Of a DNA stretch of 64,000 bases, positions 9,035 through 19,089 are shown piece after piece. Under the pieces are notes generated by a model. The model had not been told where the DNA came from. It worked only from the letters and a program-made list of their open reading frames with translations, and did no database searches. Each line of letters begins with the position of its first letter. Positions within the stretch are counted from its first letter, which is position 1. Source of the stretch: Roseiarcus sp963813555 (GTDB lineage Bacteria; Pseudomonadota; Alphaproteobacteria; Rhizobiales; Beijerinckiaceae); the NCBI GenBank assembly GCA_963813555.1, contig CAWEZX010000002.1, forward strand, positions 558,001-622,000. The letters are read 5' to 3'. Made by a program: the position numbers and the translations under genes.

Positions 9035-9535
9035 ATGATCTCCACAACGGCCTCCATACTCACCGTCACCATCGCCGCTATCGTCGCCTTCATCGCGTGG
9101 CTTCAATGGCGAACAGCGCGCGAGAAGGTCGTCCTTGACCTGTTCGACAAGCGGTTTGCCATGTACGATGAGATGCGAGCGGTCGTGACCCGTTACACGC
9201 AGCATGGGATTGATGACGCCGGTTACAACCAATTCCTGAGGGCATCCTCTCGCGCGCAGTTCCTATTCGGGCCTGAGGTCAAGGTTTTCCTTGAGGCGAC
9301 AAAGGTAGACCTGATGTGGGAGATGGCGACATCGACCATCGACCCGCGCACGCCGGTGCCCCCCGAAAAGCGGGAGACGGTCTCAGCCGAGTGGGTAGAG
9401 CGTAAGAACCGCTTGAGTGCCTTTCCAAGAACGTTTGACCAAATGGTCTCGCCCTATTTGAAGCACCATCAGAAGGCTGGTGACGTGGCGGCCCGGTGGC
9501 GCTGTCCTGTCGGTCGGAAAGCTTCACCGCCCTGA
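9035..9535 (+). CDS. Small membrane-anchored protein of unknown function
   Basis: A 166-residue protein with one N-terminal transmembrane helix (about residues 5-25, ISTTASILTVTIAAIVAFIA) and then a cytoplasmic helical domain beginning WRTAREKVVLDLFDKRFAMYDEMR. Short proteins of this layout occur in many proteobacteria, often near prophage or integron genes, with no known function. It lies between the two IS1182-type elements, together with a broken integrase, so it is probably cargo of an old mobile unit. Confidence 0.6.
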   Translation: MISTTASILTVTIAAIVAFIAWLQWRTAREKVVLDLFDKRFAMYDEMRAVVTRYTQHGIDDAGYNQFLRASSRAQFLFGPEVKVFLEATKVDLMWEMATSTIDPRTPVPPEKRETVSAEWVERKNRLSAFPRTFDQMVSPYLKHHQKAGDVAARWRCPVGRKASPP

Positions 9536-9736
9536 CACCTCCGCCCTTACCGATCTGCTTCCGGCGCTCGTGGCGGACTGCCCGAAGAGGGGTTCGCTCA
9601 GCATCCATGACAGGTGCAAGGCGGTGTACGAGAGGCGGGGATGATGGGCTCGTGAGGGGCGCTACGGCTCACGGCACTTGAAAACCGCAATTAGATACGG
9701 TGATGATGATTACGGGTCCACGTTGGGAGGGAACCG

Positions 9737-9928
9737 ATGATAGCCATCCTGCTTGCCATGACCATCAGCAACCTCTCACTTGACGACTGCTACCGGCAAA
9801 AGGAGAAGTTCGATTTCCGCGACGCGGACAAACTTACGGGTGATGATAACTCCTACAGCAGACCTTTCGACGCCCAATGCACCGGGCCGAACAGCGAGGG
9901 GCTCTACGATCTCGAGGTCAACAACTGA
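9737..9928 (+). CDS. Small hypothetical protein
   Basis: A 63-residue frame (MIAILLAMTISNLSLDDCY...) starting with a short hydrophobic segment that could be a signal sequence, with two cysteines after it. There is a GGGAGG-type ribosome site just upstream (9725-9731). No family is recognised. It overlaps another small frame, and both may be chance. Confidence 0.35.
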   Translation: MIAILLAMTISNLSLDDCYRQKEKFDFRDADKLTGDDNSYSRPFDAQCTGPNSEGLYDLEVNN

Positions 9929-10146
9929 GAATAGCCCGATTGCCGAGCGTACCTCACCGGAATTTTGAGTGCCCTGAAACGGGTGAGCCGTGCACTCACG
10001 GCGGATGCAAGCTGCCGGAAGGTTGTATCGAAAAGGAGCGTGCACGAATTGCGCTCAACAATGCTGCTGGCACCGCCCCCGATCGCCGACAACAAGAAGC
10101 CGCTATGCCAATCCTTAGGAAGCTCCTTCGCAAGTACCTCCCTTAG
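9877..10146 (+). CDS. Small cysteine-containing hypothetical protein
   Basis: An 89-residue frame whose middle part, ECPETGEPCTHGGCKLPEGC, has five cysteines in 20 residues and looks like a small zinc-binding or disulfide motif. It overlaps the end of the preceding small frame in a different phase, so the true start may be further in. It ends within the last bases of the convergent integrase pseudogene. I recognise no family and confidence is low. Confidence 0.3.
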   Translation: MHRAEQRGALRSRGQQLRIARLPSVPHRNFECPETGEPCTHGGCKLPEGCIEKERARIALNNAAGTAPDRRQQEAAMPILRKLLRKYLP

Positions 10147-11397
10147 GCGACGACGCGCGGCATTCGCTCCATGGCAGCCGCCATCGTCTTGATGGTCACC
10201 TCCCCATAACCCTCCGCAGCCGTCCTAGGGGCGTGGCCCTGTATCGCGTCGAGGACACGGGTGGGCACGCCAGCCTCCATCCCCACGGTCTTAAAGCGGT
10301 GCCTGAGGCCGTGCATAGGGGCAACGTTGGGGTCCTTCACGACTGTGCGCGCGAACTCCGAGAGTCAATTCTTGACCCCCTGGAGCGGTCCTAGGACATC
10401 CCCGTTGGACGCTGGTTTGAGGAAAAGGTGGCCGGCCGGCGCAAACTCCGCGAACTCAGGAAAGCCAAGCTCGATGAGATGCGGGTGGAGGACCACCTTC
10501 CGCGCCTCGTTCGTCTTGATGGTCCCGGCCTCCGGCCTGAGTTCGATGATCCAGTGTCCAGCCTCTTGCCTCACGTCCTGCCGCCGTAGCTGGGCAAGCT
10601 CACCAACGCGCGCCCCGGTGTAAATGGCCAGTATCGGGACCCACCGCTTGGCCGCGAAGGTGCCCGCCAATTCCCCGTTCCGTTGCACGTTAAGGGCTGC
10701 GGTCAGAAGCGCCTTGGTCTCCTCCTCGGTCGATCCCTTCCCACGCAACCTTTGGGGCTTGCCTAGCTTGATGGTGATGCCGGTGACTGGATTGCTGGGG
10801 AGCTTCCGGTTCGACACTGCCCAGCCGAACAGGGTCTTGAGGCCAGCGAGGTCCGAGTCCTTCACGGTCTTGGCGGATATGGCCCTCCCGGTCCTGGGGT
10901 TGGTCGAGGCCAGCCGATGGTCCTTGAACTTCACCACGTCCTCAGGGGTTACCCGCTTGGCGTCATCGAACCCCAAGAAGGCAACCAGCCCCGCCACGGT
11001 GTTCCGGTAGCTCTCATGGGTCGAGGGTTTGCGTCCTGTAGCCTTGGCCTCGGTCCACCATCCTTCCAGCATTCCGGTGAGGCTGAAAACCGATTGATTA
11101 TCAGGCTGCGCGCTAAGGGGCGCGTTGGGGTGGAGTAGCCTCGCCTCCACAGCCTCCACAAGCTGCACACGCTGGCCTTGGTTCAATGAGCCGCGGGGAG
11201 ATGCCCCTCGATCCACGAAGCCAGCCCTCGGCGCTCTATGCCTCGCTGAACGGCCTTCTGCGTTGTGGGGGTCTTGGACCGCTCCCACTCACATTCAAGC
11301 TCTCGCTCATCAAGGACTCCAGCGGCCCTAAGGTGCACCTCCAGCACCTCCTCAGCGAGCCCAGCGGGGTCGTCAGCGGTGGCAATGAATTGGCGCG
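10143..11397 (-). pseudogene. Tyrosine recombinase (phage-type integrase), broken
   Basis: The catalytic domain is recognisable: TGARVGELAQLRRQDV with the first active-site Arg, and HGLRHRFKTVGMEAGV (HxxR) near the C-terminus, followed by a terminal tail whose expected Tyr is replaced or shifted (GYGEVTIKT keeps a Tyr). A core-binding SAM-like domain precedes it (GRKPSTHESYRNTVAGLVAFLGF). An in-frame TGA at 10365-10367 splits the gene between the two catalytic motifs. A frameshift near 11210 separates the N-terminal part (starting ARQFIATADDPAG), and the extreme N-terminus is cut off by IS1182 copy 2 at 11398. Three lesions make this a genuine relic of an integrated element. Confidence 0.85.
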
Positions 11398-11401
11398 CTA
11401 G

Positions 11402-13033
11402 CAGCCTGTCGGACTGCGCTCATTTTGGCTGACGATCGCGTGGATTGTCGCGGTTTGGATGTGGGTGGTAGTCCGATCGAGCTTTTCGGTGGCTTCGACT
11501 GAGCCTTGGGGAGCCTTGACAAGCCTCGGCCTAGGGCTGGTCGGCGCGCCTCGTAGGCGTTCGGCCCCTCTCAGGCGGGGCTGAGCGAGAACATTCGCTT
11601 CAGATTCCAAGCCATGGTCACGAGAGTCCACTCGCCGCGCACTTTTTCGAGCCCACGCAGGGAAAATTGACGGAATCCGAGCACGGATTTGATGATGCCG
11701 AACACGGGTTCCGGCGTCTGTTTGCGCAAGGCGTAGAGCGCGCGGCCTTCCGGCGTCTTCAGTTTATGGGCCATCGCCTGGACCGGCGTCGGTTGTTCCG
11801 GGGCTGCCGGCGTCGGCGCGAAGCGCACGCTCAGCGGCGGATGATGCGGCTGGCGGCCCATCGCAATCACCGGCTCGACGCCCGCCCTTGCACAGGCGTC
11901 CACATTGCCCGCGCTGAAATAGCCGGCGTCCGCCAGCAGATGTTCGACCTTCCCCAAATTCTCGGGCAACGCGCCGATCTTCTCCAGTATGGGCTCGACT
12001 TGGCCCTTGTCGTTGGGCGTCTGGACCACGTCGATCGCCACCACCAGCAGGCTGCCCGTCGCCACCGCGGCTTGCGCGTTGTAGCTTTGTTCGAAACCAC
12101 CGCCAGCCGCCGGCATGATGCGGGAGTCCTCGTCGGTCAGATTGACCTGATCACTCGGTCGCGGTCCTTCGGCCGGAGGTTGCGGCGGCTTGCCGCCCGG
12201 CTTCTTTCCCGTCGCCGCGGTCTTGGCCTCGCGCGCCGCCATTTTGGCCTCGTGCTCCGCCATCTCGCGCGCATGACGCTCCTTGGCCCGAACCTCGATC
12301 TTCGCCCGCGCTTCGGCGATCTTACGAAGACGCTCCTCGCGCCGCGCCAATTCGTCGGGGATCGACATGCCGTCGGGAACGTCCGCCGCGTCAGCCGCTT
12401 CGGCTTTGGTCATCAGGTCGGCGACCTCGGCCTTCAATTGCGCCTCGATCTTGCCTGCGTGTTCATGGGAAAGCGCGCTGTGCCGGCTTGCGTTGGCATG
12501 GATCTTCGTCCCGTCCAGGCCGATCGTCCCCATCTCCAGCACCCCCATCTCGCGGGCGAGTTGAAGAACGTCCACGAACAGCTTCTCGATCTCTTTCAAG
12601 AAGCGCCGCCGAAACGTCGCGATCGTGTCGTGGTCGGGATGATCGTTCGCGGCGATGAAACGAAACGCCACCAAGTCGTAGGTCGCCCGCTCCAGCTTGC
12701 GGCTGGAGAACACCCCCGTCGCATAGCCGTAAACCAGAAGCCCCAACACCATCCTGGGATGATACGAAGCCGAACCCGAGCCCCGATAGTCCCGGCTCAT
12801 CCTGCCGAGATCCAGACCGTCGACCACTTCGACAATGAACCGAGCCAGATGTTTCTCCGGCAGCCACTCGTCAACCGAAGGCGGAAGCAGATATCCCGTC
12901 TCTCGGTCGATCGTACGAAAATTGTCCATCTGACCCGGTTCGTGGCGCAAGGAGAATCAACGCCGTCATTGTACCTCGCCAAACACCGCAGGTCCTTCCG
13001 AACCCACGTCGTTCATTTAAGTCCGACAGGCTG
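11402..13033 (-). mobile_element. IS1182-type insertion sequence, copy 2
   Basis: A 1632-base near-copy of the element at 7244-8872, in the same orientation, with the same CAGCCTGTCGGACT inverted repeats and again flanked by CTAG (11398-11401 and 13034-13037). It has inserted into the 5' part of the integrase gene. Small indels outside the coding region distinguish it from copy 1. Confidence 0.9.
11571..12950 (-). CDS. IS1182-family transposase, copy 2
   Basis: A 459-residue intact DDE transposase, nearly identical to the one at 7409-8788. It differs at a handful of positions, for example IDRETG for IGRETG, KIEVRAK for KIEARAK and MFSLSPA for MFTLSPA. The catalytic motifs LDGTKIHANA, LADAGYF and PEPVFGIIK are all retained. 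Confidence 0.93.
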   Translation of the reverse strand: MRHEPGQMDNFRTIDRETGYLLPPSVDEWLPEKHLARFIVEVVDGLDLGRMSRDYRGSGSASYHPRMVLGLLVYGYATGVFSSRKLERATYDLVAFRFIAANDHPDHDTIATFRRRFLKEIEKLFVDVLQLAREMGVLEMGTIGLDGTKIHANASRHSALSHEHAGKIEAQLKAEVADLMTKAEAADAADVPDGMSIPDELARREERLRKIAEARAKIEVRAKERHAREMAEHEAKMAAREAKTAATGKKPGGKPPQPPAEGPRPSDQVNLTDEDSRIMPAAGGGFEQSYNAQAAVATGSLLVVAIDVVQTPNDKGQVEPILEKIGALPENLGKVEHLLADAGYFSAGNVDACARAGVEPVIAMGRQPHHPPLSVRFAPTPAAPEQPTPVQAMAHKLKTPEGRALYALRKQTPEPVFGIIKSVLGFRQFSLRGLEKVRGEWTLVTMAWNLKRMFSLSPA

Positions 13034-13048
13034 CTAGGTGGCGCGACG

Positions 13049-13659
13049 GTGGGCCGTTTCCTTACTGCCGAGCCGCTCCCGCAACGACTACTGTTCGCCG
13101 AGCCCCTGCGCAGACGAATGCGAATCAAGTTAGGTGGCGAGTGGATCGCCGACAGCGAGAGTGTGGTCCTTCTCCACGAACCGGGCCGCTATCCGGTCGC
13201 CTACTTCCCGCTCACTGAGATTCGGCCAGACGTCCTCCTCAGCGAGGCTCGGACAACGCCGCACCACGACCTCGGTCAGACCACGTGGTTCAGCGCGAGC
13301 GCCGGAGAAAGGAGCGCCGAGCATGCTGCGTGGCAGCACGCCGCTCTGCCCGACCATGCCATTATGCTGCAAGGCCGAGTCGCGTTGGCCTGGCGAGCAA
13401 TGGACGCCTTCTACGAGGAAGACGAAGGCGTAGTCGGCCACGCCGCCGACGCCTATCACCGCATCGATATCCGCGCACCTCGCGACATCTAGTCGTCAAA
13501 CTCGACAATCGGGTGATCGCCGATACCACCCGCCCGGTCGTCTTGTTCGGGTCAGGTTTCGCGCCGCGTTGGTATGTGCCGCGCGAGGACATCGACGAGA
13601 CCGCACTGACGCCGGCCAGGGACAAACGTTTTGCCAGCGCATCGACGGCGAGGGGTTAG
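13049..13659 (+). pseudogene. DUF427 protein (two-domain), frameshifted and truncated
   Basis: The first domain (13049-13480) shows the DUF427 pattern: MRIKLGGEWIADSESVVLL, then YPVAYFPLTEIRPDVL. Near 13480 the frame changes, and the second repeat continues as VVKLDNRVIADTTRPVVLF and WYVPREDIDETALTP before diverging. In intact relatives the two repeats form one protein. The N-terminus begins with a GTG 12 bases after the IS1182 flank and probably lost residues to that insertion. The function of DUF427 is unknown. Confidence 0.75.
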
Positions 13660-13755
13660 GCTTCGCCCGCCATGGTCTTCCTGAACTAAGGCAGGTGCTT
13701 TGCTGAGCCTCGATGATGCGTTCGCGGTAGACGCCGTAGATGGTGTCAGTGTCCC

Positions 13756-15101
13756 TCACCGGCCCAGTTCGTGGAAGTAGGCGATGCGCCCAATTACGCC
13801 AGCGTTCGTGAAATCGGTGAAGACACCATCGACGCCGAGCCGGAAGAATTTGAGGTATTCCTGCGTCGGATCGCCATGATAATCGCTGGCGAGATAACAG
13901 TTTTCACTGCGGAAAGTGAAGACATGCACGAAAAGGCCGGCCTTATGCGCATCGGCCACCAACGTCGTGGGTTCCTGCGACGTGGCTTCCGGCGTTGAGC
14001 CCTTATACGGCGTGCCCTCGGGGTTCTTATCCTTCCACTCGATGACCTTGGTCGGTACGATCTGCAGCTTCCAGGGCCCAACCCCATCCGCGTAGGTCTT
14101 GATTTCCGCCAAGCCCTCCGGCGTCAGCATCGCATCAAACCAGCGAGGATCGCCGGCGATGGTCCAATCGTAAGGGCGCGAGTTGACAATATCGTCGTAG
14201 GTTGCTTGGCCCGTTTCGAAATCGACGCTATCGCCGTCGATCAGCTGGACGATCTTCGTCTGCAGACCGTGGTCATGCATGTATTTGAGGCTGCCCGGCT
14301 CGAAGCTCTGCACATAGATCGGCGCATCTTTGGAATTGAGACCATTGTCATTGATGATCTTGATCAACGCATCCTCGAGCGGATGGCTGCCGGGCGCGCC
14401 GCAGCCGTTGGCGATCGCCTGCTCGTTATTCCAGGTCGGGTTCTTGGTCTCCGGATAAACGGAGATGACGCGGCCAGTTTCCTTGCTCTTCGCGTTCGCG
14501 ATGTCGAGGATTTCCTGAAAACCCAGGATCGGGAATTTGCCGTTGAACTCCGTTGGCCGTGCGTCCTTGGCCTCGTACGTGGTTCCGGCAATCCAGTTTT
14601 TCAGCTCGGCCGTGGTGAAGTCGTTGATGTGGTCTTCGCCATCGACAATCAGAGATTTCAGCACGGATTTGGGATCAGCCGGATTGGTGAGATCGGTCGG
14701 ATATTCTGTAGGCCCGCTCGTCGGGGTCGATGGCCACTTCACCTTGACCATCACGCCCGGGATCGTGCGCTTGCGGCGGCGACTTCCGGATTTGTCTTTG
14801 CGACCTCGGCGACATTGGTAGTGTCTCTCAGCCAGGGGTTATGGCGTGCCACCAGCACGCAATCCTTCGTGAGATGCAAGTCTTCCTCAAGCGCATCGGC
14901 GCCGAGAGCAGCGGCGATGTCATAGGAAGCTTGCGTCTCCTCTGGCATCAAGCCAGGCACACCACGGTGTCCGATGACCAGGGGCGGCTTGCCGTCGAGC
15001 GTCGGGAATGGCTTTTCTTGAGCGCCGACAGAGGAAACCGCGCAGATTGCAAATGCCGCTGCGCCGATCAGCCAGCCAGCCGCGACAGACACTTGCGTCA
15101 T
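13756..15101 (-). pseudogene. Periplasmic glycerophosphodiester phosphodiesterase, one frameshift
   Basis: The N-terminal frame (15101 to 14751) has a signal peptide ending SSVGAQ and the catalytic HRG motif of the GDPD family (VIGHRGVPGLMPEET), then LEEDLHLTKDCVLVARHNPWL. The C-terminal frame (14754 to 13756) carries the rest of the barrel: SVYPETKNPTWNN, YVQSFEPGSLKYM, HVFTFRSENCYL and LGVDGVFTDFTNAGV. The two frames overlap at one point (about 14765-14775), where a single missing base in the RKRTIPG region breaks the gene. It would hydrolyse glycerophosphodiesters to glycerol-3-phosphate. Every domain is otherwise preserved, so the lesion is recent or a sequencing indel. Confidence 0.85.
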
Positions 15102-15324
15102 CAGTATCTCCGAGCGTTCGTTAAGAAAGAGCGGCTCTCAAAGAAGAGCGCCTTCGGCTTATCGCCCGACCGTCTGACGACGATGTGACGCCAACCTTGT
15201 CGCAAGAGCTGGATGTGACACCTCGTTTTGGCGGTACGCGAGCAAGAAATATCGTCGCATGATCCGGTTGCACCTGACCGGACGGCATTAACAAGGAAAC
15301 TTTGGCGGGCTTCGGGCCCGCGGT

Positions 15325-15640
15325 TATGATGGCGGATGACAACGATCTCATTCGCTCGCCGAGGAACGGGCCGGCGGCTCCGCGGTGGTGGCGAGCGGCG
15401 ATCGAGATTCCTTTCAGCTCGCCTCGCGACGCACGACGATCCTCTACCCGTCGCGGGGCGGCCAACCGACGCGTATCGGGTTCGAGCAGGTTCGGCAGCG
15501 ATATGGCGTCGATCCGAGACAAGTACCCGACTTCATCGCGCTGCGGGGTGATCCTTCTGATAAATTGCCAGGAGCCGTCGGGGTTGGGTCAATCCACGCC
15601 GCTCAACTGGCGCGAACTGCTCTGCCGGTCACAAACTCCT
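15325..15640 (+). pseudogene. Fragment of a 5'-3' exonuclease (PIN/polA N-terminal type)
   Basis: The frame beginning near 15360 reads VVASGDRDSFQLASRRTTIL followed by FEQVRQRYGVDPRQVPDFIALRGDPSDKLPGAVGVG. This is the SGDxDxxQL and GDxSDxxPGxxGVG signature of 5'-3' exonucleases, including the helix-hairpin-helix. A stretch in another frame just upstream contains ADDNDLI, probably part of the acidic motif. No N-terminus is present and similarity ends after GVG, so this is a decayed remnant. Confidence 0.65.
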
Positions 15641-15644
15641 GGCT

Positions 15645-16482
15645 GCGATAATCGCCTGCCAGAAGAGCACGCCGACACATGCAACCACAATAATCCGAAG
15701 GATAAAGCTTCGCGTGTTGCGACGGAAGGTCTTGTCGTCGCGGGGAGATCAACCGGTCGGGACCGCTCATGCGAAACTACCCGGTCGCCCGCCAGCGGGC
15801 CAACCTCACTGGACATTAATAAAGATTTCTTAAATCTGCCCATTAGCTGCAGATGCTCACAAGACGCCGGAAGACGCCTACGAGCAGCCGTCAAACGCCC
15901 GGTTCGTTGCGCCGAGCGGGGCTGGTATTCTCTCGCCTGCGCGAACGGCGAAGCTCATGGTACTGCGCTGGTCAGTGGAGAGTCCTGGCAGCGCTCCACA
16001 TCGTCACCACCGCAAGCCTCGGCGGCCATGGCGCCTCGTCCGTGACGATCGAAGCGCGAAAACCATGATGAACAAGGGGCCGGAAGCGAGAAAAGATCGG
16101 CTCCAGGAGCGACTAGCTCAGACACAGTGTCGTCGTCGGCTGATGCGCGGACCGTTACTGCCCCTTCAAGCACGGCAGGATAGCGACAAATCGGTGCTTG
16201 CAATCCCGCATTCGTTCCTCGGGCGCCATGACAAGGGCCATGAATGCGTGCGACTCTCTAGAGATGCGCCCGCGGACTGCGGGCTGGTTACTATTTTGAT
16301 TGCGAGAAGCGGTCGTCACACAACTGAAAGTTGTGCTCGTCCTCAGAGTATGTTTATATCCGAATGCCGCATGTAGATGGCGCGCCGGAGCCAAGGGCTG
16401 TGGCGGGCTGAAGTGAAGCTGTGGGGCCGCCCTCCAGCAGCGGCCTACGATGAGACGAGACATTGGAGCGAGGGCTGCCGAT
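15645..16482. other. Non-coding stretch of about 840 bases
   Basis: I find no convincing gene on either strand; the open frames have chance-like composition. It contains the inverted repeat at 16319-16335 and a weaker one near 16270 (GCCCGC-GGACT-GCGGGC). It presumably includes the promoter of the truncated gene at 16483. Confidence 0.4.
16319..16335. promoter_or_regulatory. Inverted repeat CACAACT-GAA-AGTTGTG
   Basis: A perfect 7-base inverted repeat with a 3-base centre, about 150 bases upstream of the gene at 16483. It could be an operator or a small hairpin. There is no T-run, so a terminator is unlikely. Confidence 0.3.
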
Positions 16483-16986
16483 ATGGAAAATCTGGTAACG
16501 GAAAGTGTAGACGATCAAGGGCTCATCGTCGGCGGTGAGGACGAGGCAGCGACGGTAGGCGCCCTGCCAAGGAACCCTTCTGACGAAATCATTCGTGAAA
16601 ACCTGACGAATGATGACGCCAAGGCTGTCGACGCCGAGGCATCGGCCAGCGACGTCCTTGCCGATCTTATTCAAGGGATCGAAAGCCTGACGAAGGACAA
16701 AGCGATAGCGCGACTCCTCAGGCTCGAAGACAAACACGAGAAGAGCTATTTCGAGATTGGAGGTGTCTTGTCGACCATTCAAAAGCATAAATGGTTCGAT
16801 CCGAACGCTTCGTTGGACGAGTGGGTTCAGAAGAACGCCGGCATCAAGCGCAGCAAGGCGCGGGCCTGGATTCAGATTTACGACGCTATCGTCAAATCCG
16901 GCGTCACCTGGGCCAAGGTCAAACACCTCGGCTGGACCAAGTTGAACGCCATCGCGGGGGTCCTAAAGCAGATTCCGTTTGGCTAA
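16483..16986 (+). CDS. Unknown protein truncated by IS630 copy 2
   Basis: The frame starts at the ATG at 16483 (a GGAGCGAGGG ribosome site lies about 10 bases upstream; an ATG at 16450 is less well placed). The N-terminal third is acidic and low-complexity. The rest is a compact helical domain (DKAIARLLRLEDKHEKSYFEIG, then NASLDEWVQKNAGIKRSKARAWIQIYDAI) of the sort seen in plasmid and phage proteins of rhizobia. At 16966 the IS630 element begins, so the last residues (KQIPFG) are encoded by the element. No continuation appears after the element's other end, so sequence was also lost there. Function unknown. Confidence 0.6.
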   Translation: MENLVTESVDDQGLIVGGEDEAATVGALPRNPSDEIIRENLTNDDAKAVDAEASASDVLADLIQGIESLTKDKAIARLLRLEDKHEKSYFEIGGVLSTIQKHKWFDPNASLDEWVQKNAGIKRSKARAWIQIYDAIVKSGVTWAKVKHLGWTKLNAIAGVLKQIPFG

Positions 16987-18097
16987 CCAACGGATAGGTT
17001 TTTTGCGGTTGGCTGCCTGCGCCGATTCGCAAGGTGTATGACATGGCGGGAAAGTCTCCGATTATGGCGAGCGATGAACAACGCGCCGGCCTCTTGGCTG
17101 TTGCCGGTTCGCGCGATCGCGGCGAGGCGGACCGCGCCCGCGCCGTGCTTTTGACGCTGGCTGGTTGGACCAGCCCCAAGATCGCGGAGGCGTTTGGCGT
17201 GCGCGAAGATACGGTTCGGCTGTGGCGCAGCGACTTCACCGCCGGCGGTGTGGCAGCGCTGAGGACCAGCATCGCGCCGGGCCCCCCTCCGGTGAAGAGT
17301 GAAGCCGCCATGCGCGTCGCCACCCCGCTGCTGGAAGAACCTGTGGCCGACCGGCGCAACTGGACAATCCCCCGCCTTCGCGCCGAGATCGAAGCGCGCG
17401 AGGGCGTGCGCATCAGCCGTTCGCAACTGTCCAAGGCCTTGCGAAAAAAAAGTTCCGCTGGCGGCGGCCCCGGCACACGCTGAAGGGACGTCAGACGGAA
17501 AGCGAGGTGGAACGGGTGGGGCTGCGCCTGCAACTGCGCAAACAGCAGGCCGAAGCGGGCGACATCGTTCTTCTCTACGGCGATGAGAGCGAGGCGCTGA
17601 CCCATCCCTATCTCGCCCGCGCCTGGGCGAAGTCGGGGGCGGACTTGCGTGTGCCGGCGCCGGGGCAGGCCAAGAAGGTCGCGATGCTGGGGTCGCTCGA
17701 TCCCCTCACGCGCCAACTCATCGTCCATACCAGCCCGACCAAGCGCAGCGGCGATTTCATCGCCCATCTGGAGCAACTCGACCGTCTCTTTGGACCGCAG
17801 CCCGGGCGACAGGCCAAGCCGGTCGTGCTGGTCGAGGACAATGGTCCGATCCACACCAGCAAACGCTCGCTCGCCGCCCTGGCCGCCCGCGCGCACTGGC
17901 TCACCGTCGAATGGCTGCCGAAATACACCCCCGAACTCAACGACATCGAGCCGGTCTGGCGCGATCTTAAAGCCCATCACCTCGCCCACCAGACCTTCAC
18001 CGACGCCGACGCGCTCGACCAGGCCATCCATCACGCCGTCATTGATCTCAACCGCGAGCGCATCCCCAATCCGTTGGCCAAGCCACGAATCTCTGCT
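16966..18097 (+). mobile_element. IS630-family insertion sequence, copy 2
   Basis: The element is 1132 bases, flanked by TA (16964-16965 and 18098-18099), an inverted near-copy of 3403-4534. The left tip differs slightly (AAGCAGATTCCG instead of AGCAGAATTCCG). With copy 1 it forms a long inverted repeat around a 12.4 kb segment. It interrupts the gene at 16483. Confidence 0.92.
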
Positions 18098-18100
18098 TAG
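17034..18100 (+). CDS. IS630 transposase, copy 2 (two frames, -1 frameshift at A8)
   Basis: Same layout as copy 1: an HTH half from 17034 to 17483 and a DDE half ending at 18100, joined by a -1 slip at the eight-A run at 17443-17450. The catalytic residues GDES, VEDNGPIH and DIEPVW are intact. The terminal TAG again uses the TA of the target site plus one flanking base. The two copies differ by only a few silent-looking changes, such as GACAATCC here against GACGATCC in copy 1. Confidence 0.88.
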
Positions 18101-18149
18101 GAAGCGGCGCGCCGGCCCGGTCCTTGTGCAACACAAGTATCCGTTTTGA

Positions 18150-19076
18150 TCAAGCGGGTTTTGGGGTCCAGCTCCTGTTGGCCTTGAGGAGAGCGTTTGC
18201 CAGTAGGATCAGCTTTCGCATGACGGCGGTGAGGGCGACCTTGGCAGGCTTCCCGGCATTGATCAGTTGCTTGTACTTGGCCTTCATGTCCGGATTGAAT
18301 TGGGTCGCGACCAGCGCGGGCATGTAGATGGCCTGGCGGACGCTGGCTCGGCCGCCGCGGATGAAGGCGCGACCGGTCCAGCGACCCGACTGTCGCGCCA
18401 CAGGCGCAAGGCCTGCGAGACTTGCGGCCTGCCCCGGTTCGAGGACGCCGAGCTTGGGCATTTCGATCAGCAAGGCGAAGGCGGTTATGGCCGAGACGCT
18501 CGGAATGCTGGTCAGAATTGCGAACCGTTGGGCGAGATCGGGCTCGGCCTGAACCTGCTCGAGGATCGCCGCCTCGATCGCCGTGATCTGGCGTTTGATC
18601 TGTTCGAGGCGCTGCGCATTGTGGCGTTTCAACAACGGCGCGGCAAGGACCTTGCCGCGGTTCTTGGCGGCGGTTCGGTCTTTCACCAGGGCCTCGCGCT
18701 CCTTGAGTTCAAGCAGGGCTTCGCTCCGGGGCGGCCGCGACTTGAGCTCCAACATTGCGCCCATGCGCGCCAGCATCGCCGCTATCCAGGCGGTCAGTCT
18801 TAGCCAGACTGCCGATCGCCTCGGCGAAGCGGCGGGCCTGACGCGGATTGACCTTGACGAAGGGAACGCCCGCCGCGCCCAAGGCGCGCTCGAAGGTGCG
18901 GTGATAGGGGCCGGTCGGCTCGAAGACGACGCGCTGGACAGGCGTCTGCGCGAACCACTTCATGAACGCCTTACGCCCGCACTTGTCGTTGGCGAAGCGA
19001 CGGCTCGCGCCGTCGACCAGGCGATGAGCGTCGAGATGGTCTTTCGACACATCGAGCCGATGGTATCATTCTGCAT
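18150..19076 (-). pseudogene. IS110-family transposase (first copy of a back-to-back pair), frameshifted
   Basis: Read leftward from an ATG at 19076: MQNDTIG, then a frame change (one base missing) into DVSKDHLDAHRLV (DEDD N-terminus), FEPTGPYHRTFERAL and KTDRLD. A one-base insertion near 18793 follows, then AAMLARMGAML and the C-terminal Transposase_20 part SIPSVSAITAFALLIEMPKLG, with GLAPVARQSGRWTGRAFI after it, to 18150. Two single-base indels break an otherwise full-length gene. Confidence 0.82.
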
Positions 19077-19089
19077 CCTTTCCGCGCCT

